From JBJMHZ01 sp045807125 (GTDB lineage Bacteria > Actinomycetota > Actinomycetes > JAWWOL01), in contig JBJMHZ010000021.1 of assembly GCA_045807125.1 (NCBI GenBank), positions 1 to 64,000 of the forward strand: a stretch of 64,000 nt of DNA. Reading direction: 5' to 3'. The notes beneath the pieces were generated by a model. The model was not told where the DNA came from. It worked only from the letters and a program-made list of their open reading frames with translations, and made no database searches. Positions 6,456 to 14,820 of this stretch are shown piece after piece. Every line of letters begins with the position of its first letter. Position 1 is the stretch's first letter. The position numbers and the translations under genes are program-made.

Positions 6456-7706
6456 GTGCTGACGACCCGCCTCGTCGAGGTGACGTCGAGCTGGCTGGAG
6501 CGACGGGTCAGCCGCCGCGGGTTCCTGCGCCGCACGGCCATCGTCGGCTCGGCGGTGGCGGTCTCCGGCGTCGACTACGTGCTGCGCCCCGGCACGGCGT
6601 ACGCCTCGGTCTGCGGCACCGGCACCTCGTGCAGCGCCGGCTGGACGGCCATGTGCTGCACCGTCAACCAGGGGATCAACCGCTGCCCTCCCGGCAGCTT
6701 CGCCGGCGGCTGGTGGAAGGCCGACGGCGCGAGCCTCTGCGGCGGCAAGGCGCGCTACTACATCGACTGCCAGGCCAGGTGCACGTCGTGCGGCTGCGCG
6801 AGCGGGCACCACTACTGCCCGTCGCGCTGCTGGAACTGCAAGGCGCACTGCGCGAGCGGCAGCTGCGACCAGCGGCGGGTATGCACCAACGTCTTCCGGT
6901 ACGGCCAGTGCCACCAGGACATCCGGTGCAGCGGGCCGGTGTGGTGCCGGGCGATCAGCTGCACGCCGCCGTGGAAGTGGGAGTCCTGCACCACCTCGAG
7001 CGCCACCGACAACAACACCAGGAGCCATTCGGCGCCGTGCCTCACCGACGGCTGGACCGCCATCGCGCAGCGCTACGCGGCGATGGGGTCGCAGGGCTCG
7101 GTCCTGGGCGCGACGGTCGGCGGCGAGCGCGACGGGCACGTCGGGCGGGTGCAGGCCTACGAGAACGGCCGCATGTACTGGTCGGCCGGCACCAGCGCGC
7201 ACTGGCTCACCGGCCCGGTGCACGACCACTACGTGAAGCTGGGCGGCTCGTACTCCCCGCTGGGGCTGCCCACCACCGACCTGCGGGTGGCCTTCGACGG
7301 CGTCGGCCACTACGCCCATTGCCAGCACGGCTCGGTCTATGCGCCGGCCGGCGGCGACGCGCGTGCGGTGTGGGGGCCGGTGCACGCGAAGTGGGCCTCG
7401 ATGGCCTACGCCCAGGGCGTGCTCGGCTACCCGACGACCGACCTGCGCACGGCGTACGACGGGGCCGGCCACTACGCGCGCTTCGACCACGGGTCGGTCT
7501 ACGCCGGGCCCGGCCTGCCCGTCTGCGCGGTGTGGGGGCCGATCCACGACGCCTGGGCGGCCGACGGGTACGCGGCGGGCGCGCACGGCTACCCGACGAC
7601 CGACGTCGAGGACGTGCCTGGCGGCCAGCAGTGCACGTTCCAGCACGACGTCGCGACCTACGACGAGGCGAGCGGTCAGGTGACCTGGACGCCGACGGGC
7701 GGGTGA
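6456..7706 (+). CDS. Tat-exported methylamine-dehydrogenase light-chain-like protein with LGFP repeats
   Basis: 416 residues. A twin-arginine signal (SRRGFLRRTAIVG, residues 19-31) ends at about AYA-50. Residues 51-200 form a very Cys-rich domain resembling the methylamine dehydrogenase light chain: NRCPPG...GGWW (W86/W87) aligns by eye with the region around TTQ residue W57 of the Paracoccus enzyme, and CSGPVWC (W163) with the DIIWC block around W108. The C-terminal half (about 205-410) holds four LGFP-type repeats (GSVLG, YSPLGLPTTD, QGVLGYPTTD, AAGAHGYPTTD), which bind the actinobacterial cell wall. AGAGAGGAG lies before ATG 6456. No heavy chain or mauG is nearby, so enzymatic activity is unproven. 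Confidence 0.85.
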   Translation: MLTTRLVEVTSSWLERRVSRRGFLRRTAIVGSAVAVSGVDYVLRPGTAYASVCGTGTSCSAGWTAMCCTVNQGINRCPPGSFAGGWWKADGASLCGGKARYYIDCQARCTSCGCASGHHYCPSRCWNCKAHCASGSCDQRRVCTNVFRYGQCHQDIRCSGPVWCRAISCTPPWKWESCTTSSATDNNTRSHSAPCLTDGWTAIAQRYAAMGSQGSVLGATVGGERDGHVGRVQAYENGRMYWSAGTSAHWLTGPVHDHYVKLGGSYSPLGLPTTDLRVAFDGVGHYAHCQHGSVYAPAGGDARAVWGPVHAKWASMAYAQGVLGYPTTDLRTAYDGAGHYARFDHGSVYAGPGLPVCAVWGPIHDAWAADGYAAGAHGYPTTDVEDVPGGQQCTFQHDVATYDEASGQVTWTPTGG

Positions 7707-7713
7707 GGCCCGG

Positions 7714-8481
7714 TCAGCCGGTGTTCTTCTCGAACACCAGCCGCAGGCCGATCAGCGTGAGCCACGGCTCGTGCTCGGTGATCATGCGGGACTCGGCGAG
7801 CACGAGCGGGGCCAGCCCGCCGGTGGCGATGACCGGCGCGGTGCCGCCCAGCTCGGCGACGATCTCCTCGGCGATGCGGTCGATCTGGCCGGCGAAGCCG
7901 TACAGGATGCCGGACTGCAGCGCCTCGACGGTGGTCTTGCCGATCACCGACCGCGGCTTCACCAGCTCGACCTTGAGCAGCTGCGCCGCCCGCGAGGCCA
8001 GCGCGTCGACCGAGATCTCGATGCCGGGCGCGAGCGCCCCGCCGATGAACTCGCCCTTGGCCGAGACGATGTCGAAGTTGGTCGAGGTGCCGAAGTCGAC
8101 GACGACGGCCGGACCGCCGTAGAGCGCGTAGGCGGCCAGCGAGTTGACGATGCGGTCGGCGCCGACCTCCTTGGGGTTGTCCATGAGGATGGGGACGCCG
8201 GTGCGCACGCCGGGCTCCACGATGACGACCGGCGTCGCCGGGAACCGCTTCGCGCACATCGCGCGCACCTGGTTGAGCACCGCCGGCACGGTGGAGCAGC
8301 ACGCGATGCCGGTCACCTTGCCGTGGTAGTCGGACAGCTCGAGCAGCCCGTGCACGAGGAGGGCGAGCTCGTCCGCGGTACGGCGGGCGTCGGTGGCGAT
8401 GCGCCAGTGCTCGGTGAGCCGGTCGCCGTCGAAGAGGCCGAGGACCGTGTTGGTGTTGCCGACGTCGATCGCGAGGAGCAC
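7714..8481 (-). CDS. coaX: Type III pantothenate kinase
   Basis: 255 residues; phosphorylates pantothenate as the first step of coenzyme A synthesis. It belongs to the ASKHA fold: N-terminal phosphate loop AIDVGNTNTVLGLFDGD, the catalytic/pantothenate region GADRIVNSLAAY, and VVVDFGTSTNFD followed by GGALAPGIEIS, all family hallmarks. GTG start at 8481, only 2 nt after the panC stop, so coaX is translationally coupled to panC. It converges on the light-chain-like gene with a 7-bp gap and no obvious terminator between them. Confidence 0.97.
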   Translation of the reverse strand: MLLAIDVGNTNTVLGLFDGDRLTEHWRIATDARRTADELALLVHGLLELSDYHGKVTGIACCSTVPAVLNQVRAMCAKRFPATPVVIVEPGVRTGVPILMDNPKEVGADRIVNSLAAYALYGGPAVVVDFGTSTNFDIVSAKGEFIGGALAPGIEISVDALASRAAQLLKVELVKPRSVIGKTTVEALQSGILYGFAGQIDRIAEEIVAELGGTAPVIATGGLAPLVLAESRMITEHEPWLTLIGLRLVFEKNTG

Positions 8482-8483
8482 GG

Positions 8484-9401
8484 CTAGCCCTCCTCCACAT
8501 CCGGCTCGGGGCCGTCGAGCCCGACATCGACCTCGACGTTGTCGATCAGCCGGGTGGTGCCGACGTACGCCGCGACCAGCAGCCGGGCCGCCCCCCGGTA
8601 GGCGACGGGCACGTCGTCGAAGTCGGCGTTGACCAGCCGCAGGTAGTCCAGGCGCACGCCCGGCTCGTCGCCGAGGACCGCGCTGGCAGCCTCCAGGACC
8701 GCGACCACGCCCTGCCGGGCCGCCGCGCGCCCGGCGCCGAGGGCCCGCGAGAGCGCCGCAGCCGCCGGCCGCTGGTCGGCGGTGAGGTAGCGGTTGCGGC
8801 TGGACACCGCGAGGCCGTCCGGCTCGCGGACGACCGGCACGCCGACCACCCGGAGCGGGAAGTCGAGGTCGGCGACCATGCGGCGGACGATCGCGAGCTG
8901 CTGGGCGTCCTTCTCCCCGAGGACGGCCACGTGCGGCTGCACGAGGTGCAGCAGCTTGGCGACCACCGTCAGCACTCCGTCGAAGTGCCCTGGACGGCTC
9001 GAGCCCTCGAGCCGCTCGCCGAGCGGGCCGGCGGCGATGCGCACCTGCGAGCCCCGGGCGTACATCTCCTCGACCGCAGGCGCGAAGACCAGGTGCGCGC
9101 CCGCCGCCCTGCACAGCCGAAGGTCGGCGTCGAGGCTGCGCGGGTAGCGGTCGAGATCCTCGCCGGGACCGAACTGCAGCGGGTTGACGAAGATGCTCAC
9201 CACCACGGCGTCGGCCACCCCGCGGGCGGCGCGGATCAGGGCGGCGTGGCCCTCGTGCAGGGCGCCCATCGTGGGGACGAGCGCGACCCGCCCCGGCAGC
9301 CGCCACCGGGCCTCCCACGCCTCGGCGCGGGTGCGCACCACCTCGGGGGCGTCGATGCTGCCTCCCGAGCTGGTGAGGTCCCTTGTCGGGTCCGTCGTCA
9401 T
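8484..9401 (-). CDS. panC: Pantothenate synthetase (pantoate-beta-alanine ligase)
   Basis: 305 residues; joins pantoate and beta-alanine using ATP. Hallmarks: PTMGALHEGHAALIR (the HIGH-like nucleotide site), SIFVNPLQFGPGEDLDRYPR, GHFDGVLTVVAKLL, and the KMSKS-like VSSRNRYL. ATG at 9401; the first 18 residues are a non-conserved polar leader. Operon order DUF2520-panC-coaX is the usual actinobacterial arrangement, but panD (aspartate decarboxylase) and nadB/nadC, often between panC and coaX, are absent here. Confidence 0.97.
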   Translation of the reverse strand: MTTDPTRDLTSSGGSIDAPEVVRTRAEAWEARWRLPGRVALVPTMGALHEGHAALIRAARGVADAVVVSIFVNPLQFGPGEDLDRYPRSLDADLRLCRAAGAHLVFAPAVEEMYARGSQVRIAAGPLGERLEGSSRPGHFDGVLTVVAKLLHLVQPHVAVLGEKDAQQLAIVRRMVADLDFPLRVVGVPVVREPDGLAVSSRNRYLTADQRPAAAALSRALGAGRAAARQGVVAVLEAASAVLGDEPGVRLDYLRLVNADFDDVPVAYRGAARLLVAAYVGTTRLIDNVEVDVGLDGPEPDVEEG

Positions 9402-9445
9402 CAGTCGTTCCAGTCCGCTGGTCCGGGGCGCCGGACGAGGCCGGA

Positions 9446-10318
9446 TCAGGTTACCCGAGCCAGCACCGCGCGCAGCGCGGCCATCCGGTCGTCGTCGAGC
9501 AGGCCGGCCGCCCTCGCCCGCTCGGCGGTCAGCGCAGCCATGGCGACGTACGCCGCGACCGCGGCCGGCGGCGCGCCCGCCGCCCGCAGCGCGGCGAGGT
9601 GAGCCTCGACGGTCCCGGCGTCCCCGCGAGCGACCGGTCCGGTGAGCGCCGCGTCGCCGCGGTCGAGCGCGCCCGCGAGCGCGGCCGTGACCAGCGGGGC
9701 CAGCGCGTCGGGCGCCGCTGCGACGCCGGCCGCGCGCAGCCAGTCGGCGGACTGGGCGACCAGCGCCACCAGGTGGTTCGCGGCGTTGGCGAGGGCGGCG
9801 TGGTAGAGCGGGCGGAGCTCCTCGGCCACGAGCTCGACCCGGCCGCCCACCGCCGCGACGAGCGCCTCGACCACCGGCCGGGCGTCGTCGTCGGCGGTCA
9901 CGCCGAAGGTCGTGCCCGCCACCCTGGCCGCATCGTCGGGCGCACCGGGGAACGTCATGCACGGGTGCGCGGCCGCCCGGCCGCCCGGGGCGCCGAGCAC
10001 GGCCACGCCGTACCGGCCCGAGGTGTGGACCACGACCTGGCCGGGCCGCCGGGCGAGCCGGCCGGCCAGCTCGGGCAGCGCGTCGTCCGGCACCGCGAGC
10101 AGCACCAGCCCGGCGCGGCCGGTCAGCTCGGGCAGCGCGCCGGGGCCCAGCACCGGCACGCCTGGCAGCGCATCGCCTGCCCGGCGGCGCGACAGCTCCG
10201 ACCGGGCGAGCACGCCCGTCAGCTCGACCCCCGCCCCCCGCAGCGCGGCGGCCAGCGCCGTGCCGGCCCGGCCGGCGCCCACCAGGCCCACCGGCGGCAC
10301 CGCGGTGCGCTGGGTCAC
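9446..10318 (-). CDS. Rossmann-fold DUF2520 protein (ketopantoate-reductase-like)
   Basis: 290 residues, GTG start at 10318. An N-terminal dinucleotide-binding fold (VGLVGAGRAGTALAAAL, residues about 10-26) is followed by LVLLAVPDDALPELA and HTSGRYGVAVLGA, then the DUF2520 helical domain with HPCMTFPG and the conserved YHAALANAANHLVAL. This family lies just upstream of panC in many actinobacteria and has been proposed to be a reductase linked to pantothenate synthesis; its substrate is not established. Same strand as panC, 44 bp apart, so one operon is likely. Confidence 0.88.
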   Translation of the reverse strand: MTQRTAVPPVGLVGAGRAGTALAAALRGAGVELTGVLARSELSRRRAGDALPGVPVLGPGALPELTGRAGLVLLAVPDDALPELAGRLARRPGQVVVHTSGRYGVAVLGAPGGRAAAHPCMTFPGAPDDAARVAGTTFGVTADDDARPVVEALVAAVGGRVELVAEELRPLYHAALANAANHLVALVAQSADWLRAAGVAAAPDALAPLVTAALAGALDRGDAALTGPVARGDAGTVEAHLAALRAAGAPPAAVAAYVAMAALTAERARAAGLLDDDRMAALRAVLARVT

Positions 10319-10452
10319 GACGGGGAGGCTACCGGGCTGTCGCTCGCAGGGTCGGTGCGGGCGGACCGGCCGGGAGGAGCAGCATGTCGTTTCGGCATCG
10401 TCCCCGCTGAATCGGCGTCCCGCGCGTGCCGGGTGCCCTACCGTCGCTACCG

Positions 10453-12231
10453 ATGAGCGAGGAGATGATCAACGCGGGCCACCCGCCACGAACCGACCCG
10501 TCGATCCGGTCGTTCGAGGACCGGCACATCGACGGGCAGATGCGCGCGCTCATCGTCCGCTTCGCCCGGTTGGTGGTGCTGCTGACGCTGGTGACGGCGC
10601 CGTTCGTGGCGCCCCGCTGGGAGCGGACCGGGTGGCTCGTCGGCGATGCCCTCGTCGCGCTCGTCGTCATCGAGCTGGCCGCCAGGACGAGATGGCTGGA
10701 GCGCGCGCGGCCGTGGCAGGTCTACGCGCTGCTGGCGCTGTTCGTCGTGCAGATCTCCGCCGGCGCCGCGATATCGCAGCGGATGCTCAGCTACGGCCTG
10801 CTCGAGCTGCTCCCGATCGTGTTCGCGGCCGCCTTCTTCGACGACGTGCGGGCCCGCTACTCGCTCCCGTTCGTGGCCACCGCGGCCGAGGTCGTCGCGA
10901 CCGCCGCCGTCGGCCAGGTCCCCGTCCGCGTCGAGATCCTGCGGCTGCTCTGCTTCCTGCTCGCGGCGCACTTCGGGGCGGCGATCTCCGACGTCCTGCG
11001 GGAGGCCCTGCGCAGCCACCGGTCGCTGCACTCGGTGCTGGAGGCGGCGACCGAGTCGGTGGACGAGCAGGGGCTGGCCGACCGCGGCCTGAAGGCCGCC
11101 CTCTCGGTCGCGGCGTGGGACGCGGGAGCCGTCGCCCTCACCGATCCGGACGGCGGCGACGGCATCACGATCAGCGCGATGAGCGGGGTCAGCCCCGAGG
11201 TCGAGGAGCACTACCTCGACGTGCTGCTCTGGCGCGGCGACGGCGGCTTCACCAGCGAGGTGCTGCAATCCGGCCGGCTCGAGGAGGCACCGGACGCGGT
11301 GGGGCTCTTCGGGACGGAGCATCCGCTCGTGCGCGACGGGATCGCGGCGCTGGCCGCCACGCCGATCCCGTACCTGGGCGAGCCGATCGGCGTGCTGCTG
11401 ACCTTCCACCGCGCGACCCGCGTCCTCGACGACAGGGAGCGCGACCGGCTGACGAGCGTGGCCGAGCAGCTCGGGCTGGCCCTCGGCAGCGCGCGGGCGC
11501 ACCGGCGGGAGGCCGAGGTCGCGACGTCGCTGCGCGAGCTCAACCGCCGCAAGGACGCCTTCCTCGCCGCCGTCTCGCACGAGCTGCGGACGCCGGCGAC
11601 GACCATCGAGCTGGCCGCGCGGACGCTCCAGCGCGCCGGCGACCGGCTCTCGCCGGAGGAGCGGACCAGGGTGCGGGGCGCGCTCGTCGCGCGCAGCCGC
11701 GACCTGCGCGAGCTGATCGAGGCGCTGCTCGACGTGGCGCTCACCGAGTCGGGCGAGAGCCGGCTGCTGCTGGAGCCGGTGAGCTGGGTCGAGGCGGTCC
11801 GTCGATGGGTCGCCGAGCTGGAGGAGCGCCTCGGCCGGCCCATCAAGCTGCTGCTGCCCGAGCAGGAGATCGAGAGCAACGCCGACCCGGCCAAGATCGA
11901 GCGGGTGCTCTTCGCGCTCGTCTCCAACGCTGTGAAGTTCTCGATGGAGGACACCCCCGTCACGGTCGAGCTGCGCACCGAGGACCGGTGGGTGGTGCTG
12001 GCGGTCACCGACGAGGGCATGGGCATCCTGCCGGGCGATGTCGAGCGCATCTTCGACCGGTTCCTCCAGCTGGACGACAGCACGACGAGGGAGGCCGGCG
12101 GGCTCGGCATCGGGCTCACGCTGGTGCGCCACTTCACCCGCCTGCACGCCGGCCGCGTCGAGGTCGCGTCCAAGGTCGGCGAGGGGTCGACCTTCACCGT
12201 GCGCTTCCCGCTGCTCTCCGAGCCGGCCTAG
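10453..12231 (+). CDS. Orphan sensor histidine kinase with membrane and GAF domains
   Basis: 592 residues. About five hydrophobic segments (residues 32-178) form an N-terminal membrane sensor, followed by a GAF-like domain (about 190-360), the HisKA dimerisation helix with AVSHELRTP (H376 as phosphoacceptor) and a HATPase domain with N box LVSNAVKFS, G1 DEGMGI and G2 GLGIGLTLVRHF. ATG at 10453; upstream in-frame alternatives add only a few residues. It is transcribed divergently from the DUF2520-panC operon. No response regulator is next to it, so its partner must be encoded elsewhere. Signal unknown. Confidence 0.9.
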   Translation: MSEEMINAGHPPRTDPSIRSFEDRHIDGQMRALIVRFARLVVLLTLVTAPFVAPRWERTGWLVGDALVALVVIELAARTRWLERARPWQVYALLALFVVQISAGAAISQRMLSYGLLELLPIVFAAAFFDDVRARYSLPFVATAAEVVATAAVGQVPVRVEILRLLCFLLAAHFGAAISDVLREALRSHRSLHSVLEAATESVDEQGLADRGLKAALSVAAWDAGAVALTDPDGGDGITISAMSGVSPEVEEHYLDVLLWRGDGGFTSEVLQSGRLEEAPDAVGLFGTEHPLVRDGIAALAATPIPYLGEPIGVLLTFHRATRVLDDRERDRLTSVAEQLGLALGSARAHRREAEVATSLRELNRRKDAFLAAVSHELRTPATTIELAARTLQRAGDRLSPEERTRVRGALVARSRDLRELIEALLDVALTESGESRLLLEPVSWVEAVRRWVAELEERLGRPIKLLLPEQEIESNADPAKIERVLFALVSNAVKFSMEDTPVTVELRTEDRWVVLAVTDEGMGILPGDVERIFDRFLQLDDSTTREAGGLGIGLTLVRHFTRLHAGRVEVASKVGEGSTFTVRFPLLSEPA

Positions 12232-12252
12232 CGGGAGCCCTTGCCCGCGGAG

Positions 12253-12272
12253 CCCCCGGCGCGCGCCGGGGG
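12253..12272. terminator. Perfect 20-bp GC palindrome between convergent genes
   Basis: CCCCCGGCGCGCGCCGGGGG lies between the histidine kinase stop (12231) and the stop of the convergent secreted-protein gene (12276). It is symmetric, so it could end transcripts from both sides. No T-tract. Confidence 0.6.
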
Positions 12273-12275
12273 AGG

Positions 12276-12761
12276 TCAGCTGATCGGCACGCGCAGCGTC
12301 TTGCAGTTGTTGCTCGGCACCGGGTCGGTCGACCCGAGCTCGTCGCTCGCGCAGGCGCGCACCGTCATGGTGACGCCGGGCGCGCTCGGAGTCTCCACCA
12401 GGATGGCCGCCCGGGTCGTCTTGCCGGGACCAAGCGTCCCCGGCTCGCAGGCCGGCGTGTCCGGGAAGATGTCGTAGCGGCTGCCGACGAGCGGGCAGAC
12501 GTAGTCCTCGCCGCCGCTGACGGTGCCGTTCTTCACCGTGAACGTGAAGTCCGTCGCGGCCGGCGTCGTCGTGCTCTTGTTCTTCAGGGTGAACACGAAG
12601 GCCAGCTCCTGGGACGGCTGGGCGCCCGTCACGCCGGCGACGACGCTACCGGTCATGGACAGGTCGACGTCCGACGTGCTCGCCTCGCTCGACCTCGTCA
12701 CGACGAACGTGCAGAGACCGGTCAGGGCCAGGGCCGCGAGGGCGGCAGCTCTCATCCGCAT
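12276..12761 (-). CDS. Small secreted protein with one beta-sandwich domain
   Basis: 161 residues from ATG 12761 (MRMRAAALAALALTGLCTFV), a short Sec signal peptide with likely cleavage in the region TRSSEAS. The mature part is rich in Thr/Ser/Val with the pattern LAFVFTLKNKSTTTPAATDF and two spaced Cys pairs (YVCPL...PACEP and RACAS...NNCKT), consistent with a disulfide-stabilised immunoglobulin-like (CARDB/DUF11-type) fold. No lipobox. A longer version from a GTG further up would put residues before the signal peptide, so I prefer the internal ATG. Role unknown. Confidence 0.7.
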   Translation of the reverse strand: MRMRAAALAALALTGLCTFVVTRSSEASTSDVDLSMTGSVVAGVTGAQPSQELAFVFTLKNKSTTTPAATDFTFTVKNGTVSGGEDYVCPLVGSRYDIFPDTPACEPGTLGPGKTTRAAILVETPSAPGVTMTVRACASDELGSTDPVPSNNCKTLRVPIS

Positions 12762-12931
12762 AGCAGGCTCCGGGGGTAGGGGAACGCCTGGTCGCGACGC
12801 TATCGCCGTCCCGGGAACCGCCACAAGGCACGTTCTCCCGCGGCCTGGGGACGATCAGCCGGCGGCGTGCCCCTTTCGTCCCGCCACTCCCCGTTCGACG
12901 GTCCGCGCGCCCCGGCGCAGCGAGCCAGCGG

Positions 12932-13591
12932 TCAGTGGGCCAGGCGGCCCGGCACGTCGACCTCGTCCTCCAGGGCCACCAGGTCGAGCACCAGCGGCCT
13001 GCCCGCACCGGGGCGCCGCTCGCCGCCACCCGCGCTGCTCGTCGTCGCGCCGGCGGTCGCCCGCAGGGCGGCCTGCACGAGCGGCAGCCGCACGCCGCCC
13101 GTCTGCGGCTGCTGGACGTCGTCGCGGCGGAGGTCGCCCTTGACGTCCGACCGGTCGGCATCGATCCAGCGGTGCCCGGCCGGCATCGACGCCGATGCCG
13201 GCACCGGTGCCGGGACGGCGGCGTACGAGGACGCGAGGGCGAACACCGTGGGCGGTGCGCTGACCGGGCCGGGACGGCGGGCGAGCATCTCGACCGTCGA
13301 CCGGAGCGCCGCGACCTCGCCGGCCAGCCGCCGCCCCTCGGCGACGGTCGCGGTCATCGTGGCGACGCCGAAGGGCACCGCGGCCGCGATGGCGAGCAGG
13401 ACGGCGAGGCGCAGCAGGCGTGGATCGTCGACGACCGCGGCGAGCGAGGCGGCTGCCGCGGCCAGCGAGCCGGCCAGCGCCGCCAGCCATGGTCGCAACC
13501 GGTCGGCCGGAAAGGACAGCGGCCGGGGTCCCGAGCGCTCGACGGCGCCGCGGCTGTGCCGGCCATGTCGGCCATGTCGACCCGAGGACAT
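12932..13591 (-). CDS. Hypothetical membrane protein with two transmembrane helices
   Basis: 219 residues. The N-terminus is basic with RHG repeats (SGRHGRHGRHSRG) from a 9-bp direct repeat. Two hydrophobic helices (about residues 34-52 and 58-76) are followed by a coiled-coil-like segment (EGRRLAGEVAALRSTVEML, about 85-103) and a long polar tail ending DLVALEDEVDVPGRLAH. Three frames are open here; this one is preferred because only it gives a coherent membrane/coiled-coil protein with ordinary amino-acid composition. No family recognised. Confidence 0.5.
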   Translation of the reverse strand: MSSGRHGRHGRHSRGAVERSGPRPLSFPADRLRPWLAALAGSLAAAAASLAAVVDDPRLLRLAVLLAIAAAVPFGVATMTATVAEGRRLAGEVAALRSTVEMLARRPGPVSAPPTVFALASSYAAVPAPVPASASMPAGHRWIDADRSDVKGDLRRDDVQQPQTGGVRLPLVQAALRATAGATTSSAGGGERRPGAGRPLVLDLVALEDEVDVPGRLAH

Positions 13592-13657
13592 GGAGCCAAG
13601 ATTAGACCGGCGGCGCCGCCCGCGCTCAGGGAGTCACCCGATCGGGTCAGCCACCGG

Positions 13658-14662
13658 TCAGATCAGGCCCTTGTCCTTCAGGTAGGCCTCCGCGACGTCG
13701 GCCGGCTTCTGCCGCTCGATGTCGACCTTCTTGTTCATCTGGGCGAGGTCGTCGGTGGTGAGCACGCCGACCAGCTTGTTGAGCACGTCCGCGATGTCCT
13801 GGTGCTGGTTCAGAGTCTTGGTGTTGACGATCGGCACCAGGTAGTCGGCGTTCTGCAGGTGCTTGTCGTCCTGCAGCACGACGAGGCCGAAGTCGGCGAC
13901 GGTCGCGTCGGTGGTCAGCACCAGCGCCATCTCGTCCTTGCCCGTCTGCACCGCCTTCTTGCTCTCGATGGTGTCGACGCCGAGCTTGTCGATGCCGTCG
14001 ACCTTGATGCCGTACGTCTTCTCCAAGCCGGGCTGGCAGAACGGCCGGGTGGCGCACTCGGCGCCGGCCGCGATCGTCACGGGGAGCTTGGCGTTGCCGA
14101 GGTCGGACAGCGTCGTCAGGTGGTGCTGGTCGGCGAAGGCCTTGCTCACGGCGAACGCGTTCTGGTCGACCGCCTGCGTCGGCTGCAGCACGCTCAGCCC
14201 CTTCTGGGCCGCGAGCGGCTTCAGGGCGTCGAGGGTCTTCTGCAGGTCGGGCGAGGAGACGGCCGTCGCGCTCTGGCCGTTGATGGCGGTGTTGAGGAAG
14301 TCGGCGTACGTCGCGACGTACTCAGGCACGACGTCGATCTGCCCGCTCTCGAGCGACGACTGGAAGATCTCGGTGCTGGAGACGTTGTTCACCTTGGTCT
14401 TGTAGCCGGCCTTGCCGAGCAGATCGGCGTACATGCTCGCCATGATCTCGCTCTCGGTGAAGCCGGCCGAGCCGACGGCCACGCTCCCCTTGCTCGCGGA
14501 GCCGGACGAGCCGGAGCCGTTGCCGGACGAGCCGCCGCTGCTCCCACCGCAGGCCGCCGCGCCGAGCGCGACGACGGCGGAGAGGGCGACCAGGGAGAGG
14601 GCTCGGAAGGGTCGAACGGATCGCAGGGTGGGGCGCAGGTTTGGTCGCACGGTCGGTCGCAT
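13658..14662 (-). CDS. Glycine betaine/choline-type ABC transporter substrate-binding lipoprotein
   Basis: 334 residues. A basic N-terminus and hydrophobic stretch end in a lipobox-like LGAAAC (lipid Cys about residue 38), followed by a Gly/Ser linker. The mature protein is an OpuAC-type binding domain: VAVGSAGFTESEIMASMYAD, SGQIDVVPEYVATY and LTTDATVADFGLVVLQDD match the OpuCC/ProX-like group that binds quaternary ammonium osmoprotectants. ATG at 14662. It is the last gene of a minus-strand set behind two permeases, 157 bp after the nearer one. The ligand (betaine, choline, carnitine) cannot be chosen by eye. Confidence 0.9.
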   Translation of the reverse strand: MRPTVRPNLRPTLRSVRPFRALSLVALSAVVALGAAACGGSSGGSSGNGSGSSGSASKGSVAVGSAGFTESEIMASMYADLLGKAGYKTKVNNVSSTEIFQSSLESGQIDVVPEYVATYADFLNTAINGQSATAVSSPDLQKTLDALKPLAAQKGLSVLQPTQAVDQNAFAVSKAFADQHHLTTLSDLGNAKLPVTIAAGAECATRPFCQPGLEKTYGIKVDGIDKLGVDTIESKKAVQTGKDEMALVLTTDATVADFGLVVLQDDKHLQNADYLVPIVNTKTLNQHQDIADVLNKLVGVLTTDDLAQMNKKVDIERQKPADVAEAYLKDKGLI

Positions 14663-14820
14663 CGCGACACCGCCTTCTGTGTCCCGTGCCGGTCGGCACG
14701 CGTGTCGGGCGGGCCACGGTGGCCCGCGGGGGTCAGGCACCAGCAAATACCCGTCGGCGGCCGGGCCGCAACGGAGATCGCCGACCGACAGATTGCCATA
14801 CGAGGGCCGTGACCTGCACA

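Noticed and set aside
10447..12147. A minus-strand open frame opposite the histidine kinase
   Set aside because: Antisense shadow; the kinase on the plus strand has all expected motifs.
12646..13490. Competing open frames over the 219-residue membrane protein
   Set aside because: Two other minus-strand frames and two plus-strand frames are open, but only the 12932-13591 frame gives membrane helices plus a coiled coil; the others are Arg/Gly/Pro-rich.
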